The notes beneath the pieces are model-generated. The model did not search any database. It saw nothing but the letters and a program-made list of their open reading frames with translations, and was not told the origin of the DNA. Positions 1 to 12,248 of a stretch of DNA of 64,000 bases are shown piece by piece. Numbering within the stretch: the first letter of the stretch is position 1; each line of letters begins with the position of its first letter. Source of the DNA: Epinephelus fuscoguttatus (lineage: Eukaryota; Chordata; Actinopteri; Perciformes; Serranidae); contig NC_064761.1 in NCBI RefSeq assembly GCF_011397635.1, positions 42,558,143 through 42,622,142 on the forward strand. The letters run 5' to 3'. The translations under genes and the position numbers were made by a program.

Positions 1-16
1 GTAACAAGCCTGTCCA

Positions 17-405
17 TTAGATATGCCTGGGCACGCGCATGTATCGAGCACGCCTGCGCTTGCAGGTGATAGAGAAAACTTGAACTTCTAATTCTGCCAT
101 TTGGGAAAATAGTCTCTGCCTTTCAGCGTTGTATTGACTGCATTCTAAGAACACATGTTTAACTGTTTCAGGCCTCCCACAGTGACATAGACCTGTGTCG
201 TGCTTTCCTATAATAAAAAGAGACTGGTTTAAACCACAATGACCCAACCTCAACCTACACAGTTTAACAGAGTCCCTTCGGAATGGAGAACTACAATGAC
301 ATTTCCTATTGACTAGAGATTGTATAGAAAAGAAATGCCTCCCCTTACTTTCTTTCTCCCAGCCCACCTGCCACTCCTTTATTATGCCCTCTTTAATTAC
401 ATAAT
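17..405 (-). mobile_element. C-terminal fragment of a non-LTR (LINE) retrotransposon ORF2
   Basis: An open frame on the minus strand reads like the extreme C-terminus of a LINE polyprotein of the kind carrying an RNase H region. There is a run rich in basic residues and aromatic W, then LRLGHCGLNQSLFIIGK, then a Cys/His cluster (CHCGRPETVKHVFLEC) typical of the terminal zinc knuckle in I/Jockey-like LINEs. Only about 130 residues remain, with no reverse transcriptase in the window, so it is a dead 5'-truncated or rearranged piece. The first residues of the frame (MEIFCGF) come from the adjoining MITE sequence rather than the LINE, so the two repeats are fused. Clade assignment is from memory of motif style only. 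Confidence 0.6.
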
Positions 406-878
406 TGAAACCACAAAATATCTCCATACTGCTCGTCCGTAGTGATCCAAGTGTCCTGAAGCCCAGACATAAAAATTTGTTTGGAAAAACGTCGTTTGAA
501 CTCTGTTTTTAGCCTCATTGTAGCCTGTAGCTCTGACTGCCTCTCTTCGCACCGCGCTCATGTGTGCGCGCTTGCGTGAGACCGTGAGACATGGGCACCG
601 CCTTCATGTGTGTTCACGTGCTTTCACTGGTCTCGCACGCAAGCACTTGGATCACTACGGACGAGCAGTATGGAGATATTTTGTGGTTTCAATGATGTGT
701 TTTTGGACGTTTGAATCTGGGGCGCCGTCAGCCTCCATTAGGTGGAGTTGTGTTGCTACCTCCTCTCCCCTTGGATCTCTGCAAGTGATGTGAGGACTCT
801 AAAACTTCACCTGAGCCTCCATCGGCATATGGGTGAGTAGATAATGGCTGAATTTTCATTTTTGGGTGCACTATCCCT
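402..878. mobile_element. PIF/Harbinger-like MITE, right part (copy 1)
   Basis: This matches most of the complete copy at 12249-12696, including the arm sequence around the GATCCAAGTG and GAGATATTTTGTGG motifs, and ends in CTATCCCT followed by TTA. The outer left arm seen in the complete copy is absent and replaced by the LINE fragment. The centre (about 540-640) differs from copy 2 and is rich in CpG and GTGTGCGCG-like tracts, so this copy has a different loop. No coding capacity. Confidence 0.75.
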
Positions 879-1378
879 TTAAGAGTTTCTTAGGGAGAGG
901 AGAAAATGGAAACACAAAGAGGCAGGAGAAAAATCTGTTGCATTTTGCAGAGAAAATAAAATGCTACAGATTAGGTCGTCCAGGGACAACATGTGGCGGA
1001 TCTCATTTGTGATATACACACACATTTCCCAACTAATGCTACAACACCAGAAATAAAGTGATATTTGGAAAACTGGAAACAGTGCAGCAGTGATGACTTG
1101 TGTCTGTCTCAACCCTCAGTGATCACACGACCCTGGACTTTCACAGTCAGCAGTTCATTTCATTTCCACTGGGAGTCCTCACCTTGCAGGCTCACAAAGG
1201 GGTGTGTCTGTGACAACCAATCACATCTGTTAAAAGCAAGCATCAGACCTAGCTGGGGTCAACCACACCTCCTCACTAAGCTACAAGTTTCTGTCCCTTC
1301 CTTGCTCAGAGTTGCTCTGAGAACTTTCTTACATCACCACCAGTCTAAGACTCCTTGCTAAAAGTCAGACTATCACAG

Positions 1379-1542
1379 GGCTGACACATAGAGACAGACA
1401 ACCATTCACACTCACATTCACACCTACGGACAATTTAGAGTCACCAATTAACCTGCATGTCTTTGGACTGTGGGAGGAAGCTGGAGCACCTGGAGGAAAC
1501 CCACGCTGACACAGGGAGAACATGCAAACTCTGCACAGAAGT
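1379..1542. repeat. Dispersed teleost interspersed repeat
   Basis: A stretch beginning near CTGACACATAGAGACAG and running through GTCTTTGGACTGTGGGAGGAAG and ACCCACGC to AACATGCAAACTC is recognisable as a sequence found many times in fish genomes. The minus-strand frame here is a by-product of the repeat. Class not assigned with confidence. Confidence 0.6.
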
Positions 1543-2424
1543 TTAGGCATTTAAATAAACAAAATATATATGTTTAATATATATCCTATTAGACATATCT
1601 AACCAGCCAAAATAAGTGAAGATACCAGTGTAGGTGGACCGTATGTGTTCAGGGCTTTAAACCTTGCTTTGCAGGTAAAGTATTTCAGAACACTTCATCT
1701 TATTTCATTCATATTTTTTCACTTAATGTATGCTTACCATTATATAATTATATTTCAGTAGGGCAGGACAAAAGATGAAAGTCACCTGAGATGTATAACA
1801 TATTGCTTTATTCACACAGAAAAAACACTCTTTCACATTCATGGTGACTTCGAGTTAAGTATGACGTAAACACGTCTGGTTAGCTCAGCAAATTCCAACA
1901 GACAGTAAAGAAATTACAAAGGAATAAAAAAACAGGTTTAGCTTATCTATCTTCTGCCACTCCACATTTGTAAAATCTATTTACATTTACTTGCAGTTTT
2001 GTGTTTCAGTGTAGGAAGTGGCATGACTTTCATGTAGTGCAGAAGGTCAGATGGATTACTGGATGCACAAAGTGTGGAGACTCAGGGTGTATTCTGAATC
2101 ACATACTTTTCCTTTTTACTTGTAGTATGCACTGCAGCTGCCCTTAAAAAGTATGTACTGTTGCATGCAGTATGCACAACATTGGGATGTATAGTGTCTC
2201 ATAACATTACGCCCTGAACTTGCTTTTATATCCATTTCCTTGGAGATAAACAAACGCCACTTATCGAGTTCACCGGAGAGGCAGTTTAAACTGGAGAGCT
2301 CTGCTGTTGATACTTTGCAAAGTATGTAGTTTAACTTTAAAGCTGTAACTGCACAGATTGTAGATTCTAACATATGATATTTGCAACAGTGAAATTACAT
2401 CTGCATTTCTATCATTGTTATTTT

Positions 2425-2838
2425 CAGAGATGGGGACTCGAGTCATTGTGACTTGGACTTGAGTCGACTCGAGTTGCTGTTTTGATGACTTGTGACTTGA
2501 CTTGACAAAAAATAAAAGACCTGAGACTTGACTCGGACTTGGAAGTTAAAGACTCGCGACTTGACTTGACTTGAGACACGATGACTTGAATGACTTGAGT
2601 GTTATTCACATCATGTTTTCAGTTTGAATATAAAATTAATAAATTAATTTAAAAAATAATGTTGATTACCCAGTAGGAGCGCAGGCTGAGGCTTGTTTTT
2701 TAATTTATTTGCTAACATTAAGCCCAGAAAACGTGAGCGAACATTTCGACCGGTTCATCACAAGACCAGCTGTACGTTTTATGAACGAGCAACACAGGGT
2801 TAAATGAGCTAAATGGGAGATTTTGGCCGCTGCCTTGG

Positions 2839-2875
<37 letters not shown>

Positions 2876-3424
2876 ATGGGGGTCGTCCCTGCAAAGTAAA
2901 CATTGCAGCGATGAAGTCTGAAACACATACAGATGTTTCTGATGCTCTATAACAGGTTTATTCTTTCAGATTTTTATATGTTTGCCTTTTTTTTCTTGGC
3001 AACTAAAATATTTCAAACACTGCTGGCAGAAGTGATCTTGTTTAGACTGAAAGCCATCAATAAATAATTTTATGAAGTTATTTCTGTTTTGTTTGATTCC
3101 ATGATGTATTTTACTGAATATCAGTAATTACAATGCCAATCCAAATTACTGTCATATTTTTTAAACAGGTTGGACACATTGGCCAATGATGTTCACTGAC
3201 AGTTACTTATATCTTGTCTTTTCACTTTATTAAGATCAGATTCTGCAGGTAAAATTACAATAATAAAGTGACTTGACTTGGACTTGACTTGGCTTGACTT
3301 GACATAACCTGTGACTTGACTTGACTTGCCCAAGAAAAAATGACTTGGGACTTACTTGAGACTTGAAGGTTAAGACTCGAGACTTACTTGAGACTTGCAC
3401 ATGTGTGACTTGGTCCCATCTCTG
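2425..3424. mobile_element. hAT-like non-autonomous DNA transposon, complete, with 8 bp target duplication
   Basis: The ends are inverted: the left starts CAGAGATGGGGAC and the right end, read on the other strand, starts CAGAGATGGGACC. It is flanked by identical 8 bp direct repeats GTTATTTT at 2417-2424 and 3425-3432, the target-site size of the hAT superfamily. Both subterminal zones (2440-2600 and 3270-3410) are dense with GACTTG/CAAGTC hexamers, plausible transposase-binding repeats. The interior holds a (TG)n tract at 2842-2873. No transposase frame is present. The element is exactly 1000 bp by these boundaries. Confidence 0.85.
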
Positions 3425-3432
3425 GTTATTTT

Positions 3433-4198
3433 TATAGGTATGTCCTGTTGTTGTTTGTAATATTTACAATTATTTTGTTAACTTAGACAATCAATATTCC
3501 TATCATTACTCTTCTTCTCGTCATCAGTTACTTGAATCCACTGTCATCCTTTATTGCGACTTCTGACAGCTGTCGATCAGCAGTCAAGCTGTCATCTGTT
3601 TGCAGCTCAGTTGATGTGATATATCGTCTGCTGTGCAGAGGACTGTGGGTCAGAACAGCCAGAAAAGCATGCTGGCTTGCAAACTGCAAAATCGGACCAG
3701 ATGTAGTAGAACATCCTGGTATTTTTGGCATACTGCACTCACCTACGTGTACTGGGACATGTAAATCTTTCTCTGGTATACTCTATAGTGTGGTACTGTG
3801 GGGACTGGAACGCACAGCCAAGTTTGGATCCTCTTGTTTGCTTGGGTGAGTTTTAATCAATTAAACTTTACAGCACTTCACAGAAACCTGAATGCCAACT
3901 AGTGGTTTGGAGGTGTAATTGCAGAGTGACACAGACAGACCACAAGTATAAATGCCCACACAGCGTGGGTCACGTGCATAGACGACGGCGTAGGCTTTGC
4001 ATAGAGCTGACGCACAAGTATAAATCTGCCTTTATACTATTAGTAAGCATTTATTCGTCTATATTTAACCACGACTAGGATACTGCACAGAATGGATGCT
4101 GACAGCAGTCCTCATTGGCAATGAGTGTTTGTGTTAATTGCGAATAATTGTGTAGATACACAATGTAAACCAGGATTTGTGACATCTCCTGTACATTT
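3433..4198. other. Intergenic sequence downstream of fmo5, unassigned
   Basis: No convincing coding exon. The 105-codon plus-strand frame at 3532-3849 overlaps a minus-strand frame and has no recognisable domain. Stretches around 3620-3720 resemble other fish repeats but I cannot name them. Confidence 0.4.
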
Positions 4199-4204
4199 TT
4201 TATT
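4199..4204 (-). terminator. Candidate polyadenylation signal of fmo5
   Basis: The first AATAAA on the minus strand after the fmo5 stop lies about 255 bases downstream; a second is at 4050-4055. Either would give an ordinary 3' UTR. Cleavage site not determinable from sequence. Confidence 0.4.
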
Positions 4205-4457
4205 TAATGTAAATAGCTGCATGTCAGCATCACTTTTCTTTTTAGGAAAAAGTTTAGGCATTTAGATAAACTAAATGTATAGATGCAATAGATGGACTAA
4301 TGAATAGAATACCTGGAGTATTAATCAACAGCTCAGACAGCGACCCCTCTAATCATTGCCATAATCACCAGCTTATCAGGAGTGAACTGAACTAGATTAA
4401 GCAGTAGATATAGTGTTTGGTTAGCATGTTTCGAATTGCTTGATTGATGCAGCATGT

Positions 4458-7400
4458 TTAGACTGCTTGTGGGCGGATTTTGGACAGCAGGGTAGGGATG
4501 GTGTCTGGGCTGCGCACATGGATGTAGTAGACAGCAGCTCCTCCAGCGATGGCAGTCAGGCTCAGCTTAAACAGGCGGCCAGCGATGGAGGGCTCTTGTG
4601 CCTCCAGCTGCAAGAGATGGAAGGTAGAAGGTTATAGCCAAATGTCCAGACAATCAGTCGTAATTTATACTTGATGTTCAGATAAGTAGGGACTCAGACC
4701 TGTCTGGTTTTTAGTGGCTGGTACATGCGGTCAAACTGGGTAAGGATTGCTTTGCGGGCTCCCTCCCATTTCCCTGGTCCCATCAAGCGGTACTGGTAGG
4801 CAGTGACGGGTCCCCACAAAACCTTCTTAAACATTGTGTAGTCTGTGAAGAAGAGCCAGAGGAGACTGGGCCGCACCCCAACTTCCCCAGCTAAGTCATC
4901 CATGTAGGAAACAAAGTCCACCTGCAGGGGTGTCAGCTTTGACACAATGTAGCTGTGGAGAGGAAACATCAGAACTCCAAATTAATGTAAAAGCAATGAC
5001 TCAGTATAGTAATAGCGCAAAGATGAGTTAGCATGTTAGCACTCCTTGTTTTCTCATCTCAAAGTCAGTGGGTTTTTTAAAAATGTTTTTTGTTGAATAC
5101 CTTAAATAAGGTCTGTAGATATATAAAGAGATTTTCACATTTGGTTCTGAGCACAAATGTCAGTAAATATCCAACTCTTGAATTTTGAAGCTTTAAGGTG
5201 TCTTTAAAAAGTGCTAAGAAGTGGCTACATAAGACTACAGAACATCATCAGTTTTGTTGTGGTGATGATGTTAACTCATGCGACTGTCGTGTGGCATTAG
5301 CTTTTTACTTCCGGCGATTGCATTTACACCTCAGAAGATTAATTTGCTGAACAAAACATGTAAATAACATAAATGTTTGTTTGCCACAGAGTTTAGTTTA
5401 GGCAATAATCCAAAATCCAATCATCGCAGGACGATGCTAACTCCTGCGTCGGCCTACCAAAAAACATCATCCCTGCAGTCATCTATATAAAACATAGCAT
5501 TCTTTGTGTGCACTCAGACTGGGGTGTTTCCACATGTATAAATTAATTTAATTTTAAGAATTGTGTTGCTGCCAATTGGCCGAAAGGAAAAAAGGAATGA
5601 AGCTCTAAAAATACAAGTGCTCTCATCTGTTCACTCCAGAGGGACATAACAGAATTTGGGACAATGTTAGTTGCAACAAATAATCAGGCAAAAGAATACT
5701 GGGAGATTTACTTTTTGGAAATGTCCTTGGTGTCTTGCTCCACAGCCTTTATCATGGCCTGGTTTGAGGGCAGCTTTTTCTTCCCTGAAGTGCAAAAGAC
5801 AGAAGACAGACATGGGTAAATAGGCTGCTTGGAATCTGACTAGTGGCAGATGATAGAATGAACACGCAGCCTCACCTTTGAAGACACGTGCGACCCAGCG
5901 GGCTTGCATCTCTGCCTGGGGCATGATGGCTCCAAGAGCATGGATGAAGCCCACAATAGCCAGAGTGGGGTGCTCCAGGTTGGGAGGGAAGACGTGCTTG
6001 TACAGACCCACACGGTGCCCGGACTTGTACATAGCATTGCTCGGCAGGTAAGGGAAATCATAGCTGTAGCCTGTGGCGAACACGATTACATCCACCTGTA
6101 ACAAGGATGGTATTAGTTAGAGATAAGATTTAATCATGCTCGAAATAAAGAAAATATCCTTGGATACAAAGTTCTCTAACGTTTTCCACAATGCTGCCAT
6201 CATCAAACACCACGGTGGAGCCACGGATCTCCTTCACGTTTGGTTTGATAATGACCGACCCAGACAGAATCTTCAGCGGCAGGTCATCGTTGATCACTGG
6301 GATCTGACTGAAGAGTCTGAGGAGGCAGCAGAAGAAGCAAGATACTGTAAAATGAATACTGGACACAGATTCAGTGCTTGAATGTGCTTCAGCATCTGCA
6401 ACAATGTGAGGAAGTCAGACTTTATGCAGAGTCATAGTTTGTGCAGTCCTGACAGCACCTACCTGTGTTTGGGTTTGAGGGCATACATGGTGTGGTCGTA
6501 CATGGCGTTGAGTTTGTTCTCGCCAATCCAGTTAAGCACGTTGATGGGCAACAGCTGGAAGAGGATGTGGACAAAGCGCGTGTTGTACTTCATGTCCACT
6601 GGCAGGCCGTTGTCGGAAACCTGACGGATGACCCAGGCGCCACGACGAGTGCTCATATACACCTATGACAAGAGTAATAGTCAGACACAAACACGCATGA
6701 ATTAACTAAAAAGAAGGAAGACAAGAGCAATCAGAAAAGACTCCGCCAACCTGCTCTGCCACTCTGCTGCTCTCCACAGCGATGTCACCTCCTGAGTTAC
6801 CAATGCCGATGACCACCACTCTCTTCCCGATCATGTGTTCAGGCCCCTTGTAGTCCCAGCTGTGGAAGTATTTGCCTTCAAACGTCTCAATTCCTGAAAC
6901 ACAGCAGAACGTTGTCTTTATATGTTTTGTTACTCCTTTTTGTTGTGTGTTACAAGAAATACTGGAATCCTGTTCCAACAGCAAGACGTGAAAAACATTC
7001 ACTTAACTCATTAACTCATTTTAAATAGATGTCAGAACAAGATGTCTTGCCTGGGCAAGAGATGTGCAAGCTATATGTTTTTACCTGGGAAGTCTTTGAG
7101 CGGCAGGTTAGGGTAGGTGTAGTGACCAGAGCAGCAGATGACGGCATCAAAGACATGCCTCTCCTCCTGTCCATCTCTGTTCTCTGTCACCACTTCCCAC
7201 TGACCAGTGCGGGAAAAGTCTGATCTCTGTTTAACACTCTTCACTGATGTCTAAATATAAAAAACACACGCAGTAGATTAGTTTGTGGATTGTTTGGAAC
7301 TGCAGTGAAAACATTTAATGAGCCACACACTCCTTTCACTGTTACTGTATCTTGTTACCTGAAAGCGAATGTGTTGCAGCAGTTTAAAGTGTTCTGCATA

Positions 7401-7827
7401 CATCCTGAAGTATTTCAGGATTTTAGAGTGGTGCATGTAGTTGGGGTAATCAGCAGGGATGGGGAAGTCACTGTAGCACATCATCTCCTTGGAAATGTTG
7501 ATGGTAAGGGAGCGGTAGATGCTAGCCCTGTTTGGATCAGAAACCTCCTGCAGATAAGAGGTTTTACATGACAGGAAATGTGGGAAAAAGGAAACAGTGA
7601 GATCTGGCAGCAACGTGATCCCTCAGCTCCCAACTTGGATAGCTTAAAGCATAAACACAAAAAGGCTGTTTTTTATTTCTGGAGTGGTGACCTGCCTTGA
7701 ACTTCCATAGTCCGCCCATATCATCGCTGCTTTCGAAACAGATTGGCACCATGCCCTCATCCAGACAAGCCTTAATGCTGGTCAGACCAGAGGGGCCTGC
7801 CCCGATCACTGCTACTTTGTGCACCAT
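4458..7827 (-). CDS. fmo5: Flavin-containing monooxygenase, FMO5-like (10 coding exons)
   Basis: NADPH- and FAD-dependent oxygenase of the ER membrane acting on soft nucleophiles, or by Baeyer-Villiger oxidation in the FMO5 type. Exons: 7827-7696, 7547-7359, 7250-7085, 6893-6751, 6662-6463, 6316-6181, 6095-5876, 5784-5712, 4952-4700, 4607-4458. They sum to 1662 nt, 553 residues plus TAA, and phases match at every joint. Seen motifs: FAD GxGxxG (GAGPSG, residues 9-14), FMO signature [11 protein letters not shown] (167-177), NADPH site GIGNSGG (192-198), FATGYS (about 328-333), and a hydrophobic C-terminal anchor ([18 protein letters not shown]). The start has a good context (CCACCATGG) and follows a 5'-UTR acceptor at 7835. 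Nine coding introns are GT/GC-AG; the first seems to be GC-AG. Paralogue naming as fmo5 is by resemblance from memory; another FMO name is possible. It looks intact and functional. Confidence 0.93.
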
Positions 7828-7861
7828 GGTGGAGCTGCGGGACGGAAAGAGAAAAATAGAT

Positions 7862-9148
7862 TTTTTAAACTCATGGTTGTCATCACATTTAAGTGCATCA
7901 TTCCCAAGTACATCACGCCAAATGTGTCAAGTCATTCCAGCCCACTGTAATCTGTGAGACAGTTCGGTGAATGCCACTGTGCATTAGAGCATTAGAGCAG
8001 TATTTAGTGCATGTATGGTCTTGCTTTGCCAACAGTCTAACTGAAGGCATGTGTGCTGGAATCACATTAAAACCTTGTGCCAATTTGGAGCCCCCCCCCC
8101 TGGCCTTACTAACATAGTGAAGTGACTGAAATCTGCCTACATGTTTTACAGTACAGATGTATCTCTAGCTCACCTACCTGACTCACCTCTTGATGCATAC
8201 ATACACTCATGCCACTGTAAACACACACATGTAATTCCCCTCCCTAACCTTTACCGTTACCTTTTTTTTATTTAGTCTTTTTTGTCAAACATTCCTTTTC
8301 CCTAATTTATACCTTTTGTTTTATTTAGAAATTAATACTTTAAGCTGGGATGTGCTTGGTTTATTTTAATTTCTTTTTGTTGCCTGTAAGCCACATAGGC
8401 AAAGCTGTAGAACCAGAAAAAAGAATGTAAATTGTGAAAATGAATGCATAAGTTGCTGGAATTGAAATAAAAACTTAGTTTAAAAAAAACAAACTTGAAC
8501 TGAACTGAGCTTTCACTCCAAGTTACATGAAATTACATCCTTCATCAATGTTTGCAGTGATGGATAAATGTCTTGGGAACATGTAGTAGTTAGGGTTAGT
8601 CTTGGTTAGTCTTAGAGGGTTTGTAGGTTGTAAATGTTACTCTGTACTACATGCATGCTGCATGCATTGTTTTTGATGAACCAGGGTTTCTCATCTGCAT
8701 TTCATTCTGTCTCATGATTTCATTTATTTTTTTGTTGTTGAAACTGCACTGAATTATAAAATGACTTTGACAATATGTCTGGTTGCATGGTCTGCAGCAT
8801 AGAGCAGTAAAACTGAACTCTTTTGCACTAAATACAGGTTCTGCTGTGTAGCTTTCTCAGTTACAAGAGGTAGAATTAAGAGCAGATCGTACACTTATTA
8901 CACTACATATGTGCAAAGATTCAGTGTTGTGATTTCATCACTGCGAAATGTGCAAAAAAAACCTATTCTGCACAAACCTTTTCTGTTCGATTCACAGTCA
9001 CGTTGCAGTTTAATCATTTGCACATGAATGGGTAACAGAAGACATCTCACTGACATATTAACAACTTACTCAACCACAACAATTTTAAGAAAATGAATTC
9101 TGCAGTTAAATATAGCAGAAATACAAGTATAGCAGCTCTCCGCCTTAC
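7862..9148. other. fmo5 5'-UTR intron
   Basis: AT-rich, with a C10 run near 8091-8100 and no convincing exon on either strand. Nothing else recognised. Confidence 0.45.
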
Positions 9149-9187
9149 CTCTATCCTTGTCTGTCCTTTCTTGTGCAGGGCCAATGA
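9149..9187 (-). other. fmo5: Probable 5'-untranslated first exon of fmo5
   Basis: A strong minus-strand donor (GAG|GTAAGG) follows position 9149, and a matching acceptor (CCGCAG) precedes the translated exon at 7834. The TATA box at 9212-9219 puts transcription start near 9185, giving an exon of about 37 nt and an intron of about 1.3 kb. No ATG lies in this short leader. Inferred from signals only; the exact start is uncertain. Confidence 0.6.
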
Positions 9188-9211
9188 GGACGGGCGTCAC
9201 CTGTGCACATG

Positions 9212-9219
9212 CTTTTATA
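9212..9219 (-). promoter_or_regulatory. TATA box of fmo5
   Basis: TATAAAAG on the minus strand, about 27-30 bases before the inferred start and 63 bases before the first-exon donor. Spacing is right for a core promoter of a tissue-restricted gene. Confidence 0.6.
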
Positions 9220-9329
9220 GTAAGATGGTGATGGAGAAAAAAATCTCCCTCTCTTTTTTCTGTCCAAAAAAGGCAGCACCAGTTGGGTTGTGTTTACTGA
9301 AATCCAGTGGGACTGATTTTGACTAAAGT

Positions 9330-10720
9330 TCAGTTTGTGTCCTCTGAATTAGATTACATGGATGGAAGAATACTGATGAGTAACTGAGAAACTATTGTGC
9401 ACGTTACTTTATTGTCACGTATCTGTCTATCATGACATGAGACAGTTTCACATATGTTCCCCGTTTATTTAAAAATTCTTACAATCAAATCATTCAAGAA
9501 CAAGCCCTCAGTGAATATTGAGCAGCACATTAAAATCCAGTGAACATAACACAGTGTAATCACATGACCATACAGGTATATGTATATACATTAGGAACAG
9601 AGTCTATACAGGAATCACACAATATCATTTATAGTATATAGCAGGCAAAACTGAGTGCAGTGAAATATATTGTTGTCTTCATGTTTGATAATGTGCAAGA
9701 ACAGATGTGCTGACAATATCTGAAAGCTGAATAAACAAACAGAATGCATCTTTCTTCATGGTCGTGAAGTAAACAGGTGACATGTGGAATGTGCAAAATC
9801 TATTTCGTGATCGTTGTGATGAACATCTTTTCCTTAAGTGTCTGTATCACTGCAATATCAACATATAAAACAACACAAATCATCATAAAAATCATTTGGT
9901 CACAATATCACCATCCAGCATATTTAGATTTGCGACAGAAGGCTGAGAAAACTAAAAGAATGGAAGCTACCACATCACTCGCTGGTCATCTTATCGCTCA
10001 CTCAGTGGTCAGTTATTGCAGAGAGAGGGCACAGCATGTGAGAGGTCACTGAAAGTCTACAATGGATTCAGTTTAAGGTTCAAATGTAGTTCATACATTT
10101 ACACGGAGGTCATTGATCTACATTACTCATCATGGTACAAATCAATAGACAAGTTATTAGCGTCCAACACACATAGAAATTAGGGTGAACTTGTTCTGGT
10201 TTCTAGCAGTACCAAGAAATCTGTGTACAGTGAGTGAGACTGAGCCAGCTGTTGCGCAACTTGTTAAATAATCTGCTTCACCCTGGAAGAGCGGCCGTGT
10301 CCTTACCAGCAAAAGTCAGGCAGTTACTAGATCTGTGCACATGAAATAAATGAATGGATGTGATGCAGTAGTACGCACCACAGCTCCTTTACTTTTCTTC
10401 AAATCTCTTGAGTCCAAACCTTTTTGGAAAAATATCAGCAATTATGCTCAACAGTTGCAATTATTCGTTTAGATGATTTAGATAGTGACAGAGAAAGGAG
10501 AGATGGAGGGGATGACATGCAGCAAAGGGCCCAGGCTAGACTCCGTAAGGACTTGGCCTCAATGGTACATGCTCTACCTGGTGGGCTACTGGGATACATA
10601 TCTGACAATAAAGACAGGATTTATGACTTGTTTGTGGGCTAATCTTTTGATTTCTTGCTTCCTTGCAAATAAGCTAAAACACCTTTTTAAACGCAGTGGT
10701 GCCTGCAGAATTTTTTCATA
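9330..10720. other. Intergenic, no gene seen
   Basis: AT-rich upstream flank of fmo5. Short frames at 9777-10052 and 10424-10721 show no recognisable domain and overlap in several frames. No clear terminal repeats found. Confidence 0.4.
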
Positions 10721-11040
10721 AGGGTGGCCAAATGGGGCCACTGAAAATCTTGCGACAGCACACCAAAACCAAAGGCCATAAATTTCAGGGATTCATTTAT
10801 CCTGCTGTAGTATACAGGGTATTTTAAAACAGTTAATATTACTAATTATCTGATGTGCATAGACTAACATTTTAAGTTCCACAATAATCCTGTTTTAATG
10901 TGTTTTGTTCATTTATATATATGATCTTTTTCCTTAAAAGCCAAGTACACAGCTTTAATTTGAAGGAGTGCATTGATTGTAAGGAACCAAAGATTTGCTG
11001 GGAACAGGCCCTTGCAAGTTTAGGGGAGACTTGTGGGGAC

Positions 11041-11165
11041 CATGGACTGTAAAAATAAAGGACCTAACTACCGCGACGTCACCCATTGGTTTGTGGACTC
11101 CCATGTTGAAGCATCAACTATGGCATTTTGGCTGTCACCATCTTGTTTTTTTGGAGCCAGAAGTG
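11041..11165. repeat. Dispersed repeat, also present inverted near 53160
   Basis: The stretch from ATGGACTGTAAAAATAAAGG through CACCCATTGGTT and CTGTCACCATCTTG to GGAGCCAGAAGTGACC has an inverted relative at about 53165-53275. The left end resembles the end of the MITE at 35948-36287 (GACTGTA...AAAGATGG). Probably a decayed DNA transposon terminus. Confidence 0.55.
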
Positions 11166-12248
11166 ACCATATTTGAGCGAGAGGCTGGCACTGTTGAGGA
11201 CCGAGGGTTGGTTGTGACCAAGAAGCCGAGTACACTATCAACAGACGACCTGTCACTCAAAGTGGCCTGCCCTAAAACATGCATAACTTTAAGCCTAAAT
11301 GTAAACAGATATATATATATATATATATTTAAAAATCAACCCCAGTACAGTCGTCACGAAAAGGAAAAGCAATGTTTACCAGGGTGGCCATGGCCCCCCT
11401 GCCCCCCCATTGGGGTCACCACTGCTTTAATGACACATCTCCTGCCTGTGAACAGTGATATTTGCTCTTCAGATTTGGCACAGATGTTGCACAGCACACA
11501 CTTTAACACAGCTCTCCTCATGCTGTGCCCCCAGATGGCTTACATGTCAGTCAACATGACACTGCTAACGTCAAACACCCCTCTGTGTTACAACATCTCA
11601 ACTGCTGGCGTCATTTAAACTTTTAAATTAGTATCGTTCAGTCAGCAGCCAGTACGTGGATATAAATCAGTCTGGCTGTTTATCCCTTTACCGATTATTG
11701 CCTTTAACAAAGAATTAATGGGTAATCTAAAAACATGATGAAAACCCATGACTCAAGATTAAAGTCACGAGAAATCTACCCATAGTGCCACGTGATATTG
11801 CCTAAGAAGACTTTCTTGTGTGTCAAGACCTCCTGTATGTACACACTGTAGTGCCATTCATTACAATCGTGTTGAAGGTTACAAAACTTGACCTTCAAAC
11901 TGTGATCACTGATCCAGGAACACTGGCAGCACTCCAGGTGTCCTCATCCAAGCTCGATGCCAATATTAAACTAGGTGCTGCCACAGCGCTGGGGGAAATG
12001 ATGTGGATAGTTACACATTCTGGTACATTTTTGTCTAACTTTATGAATAACCAGTCGATCATATCTATCAGACTGTAATTATTATAGTGCTTGCTAAACT
12101 GGCTGGGGCAAACAAAGTACAATGCCAGTGTTTTAGCAGCATTTTCACAGTGCAGAAATCTAGCAAGCTCTCATTTCAGGTGATAGGAAACCATCACCTG
12201 AAGGTGTTGATTTAAAGTGCCCCTTATACATTCTAACAAATGTTTTTA

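Noticed and set aside
5840-6101. Frames on both strands within fmo5
   Set aside because: Shadows of the true fmo5 exon 6095-5876.
10995-11618. 207-codon plus-strand open frame
   Set aside because: Overlaps a dispersed repeat and an AT dinucleotide run; no domain recognised.
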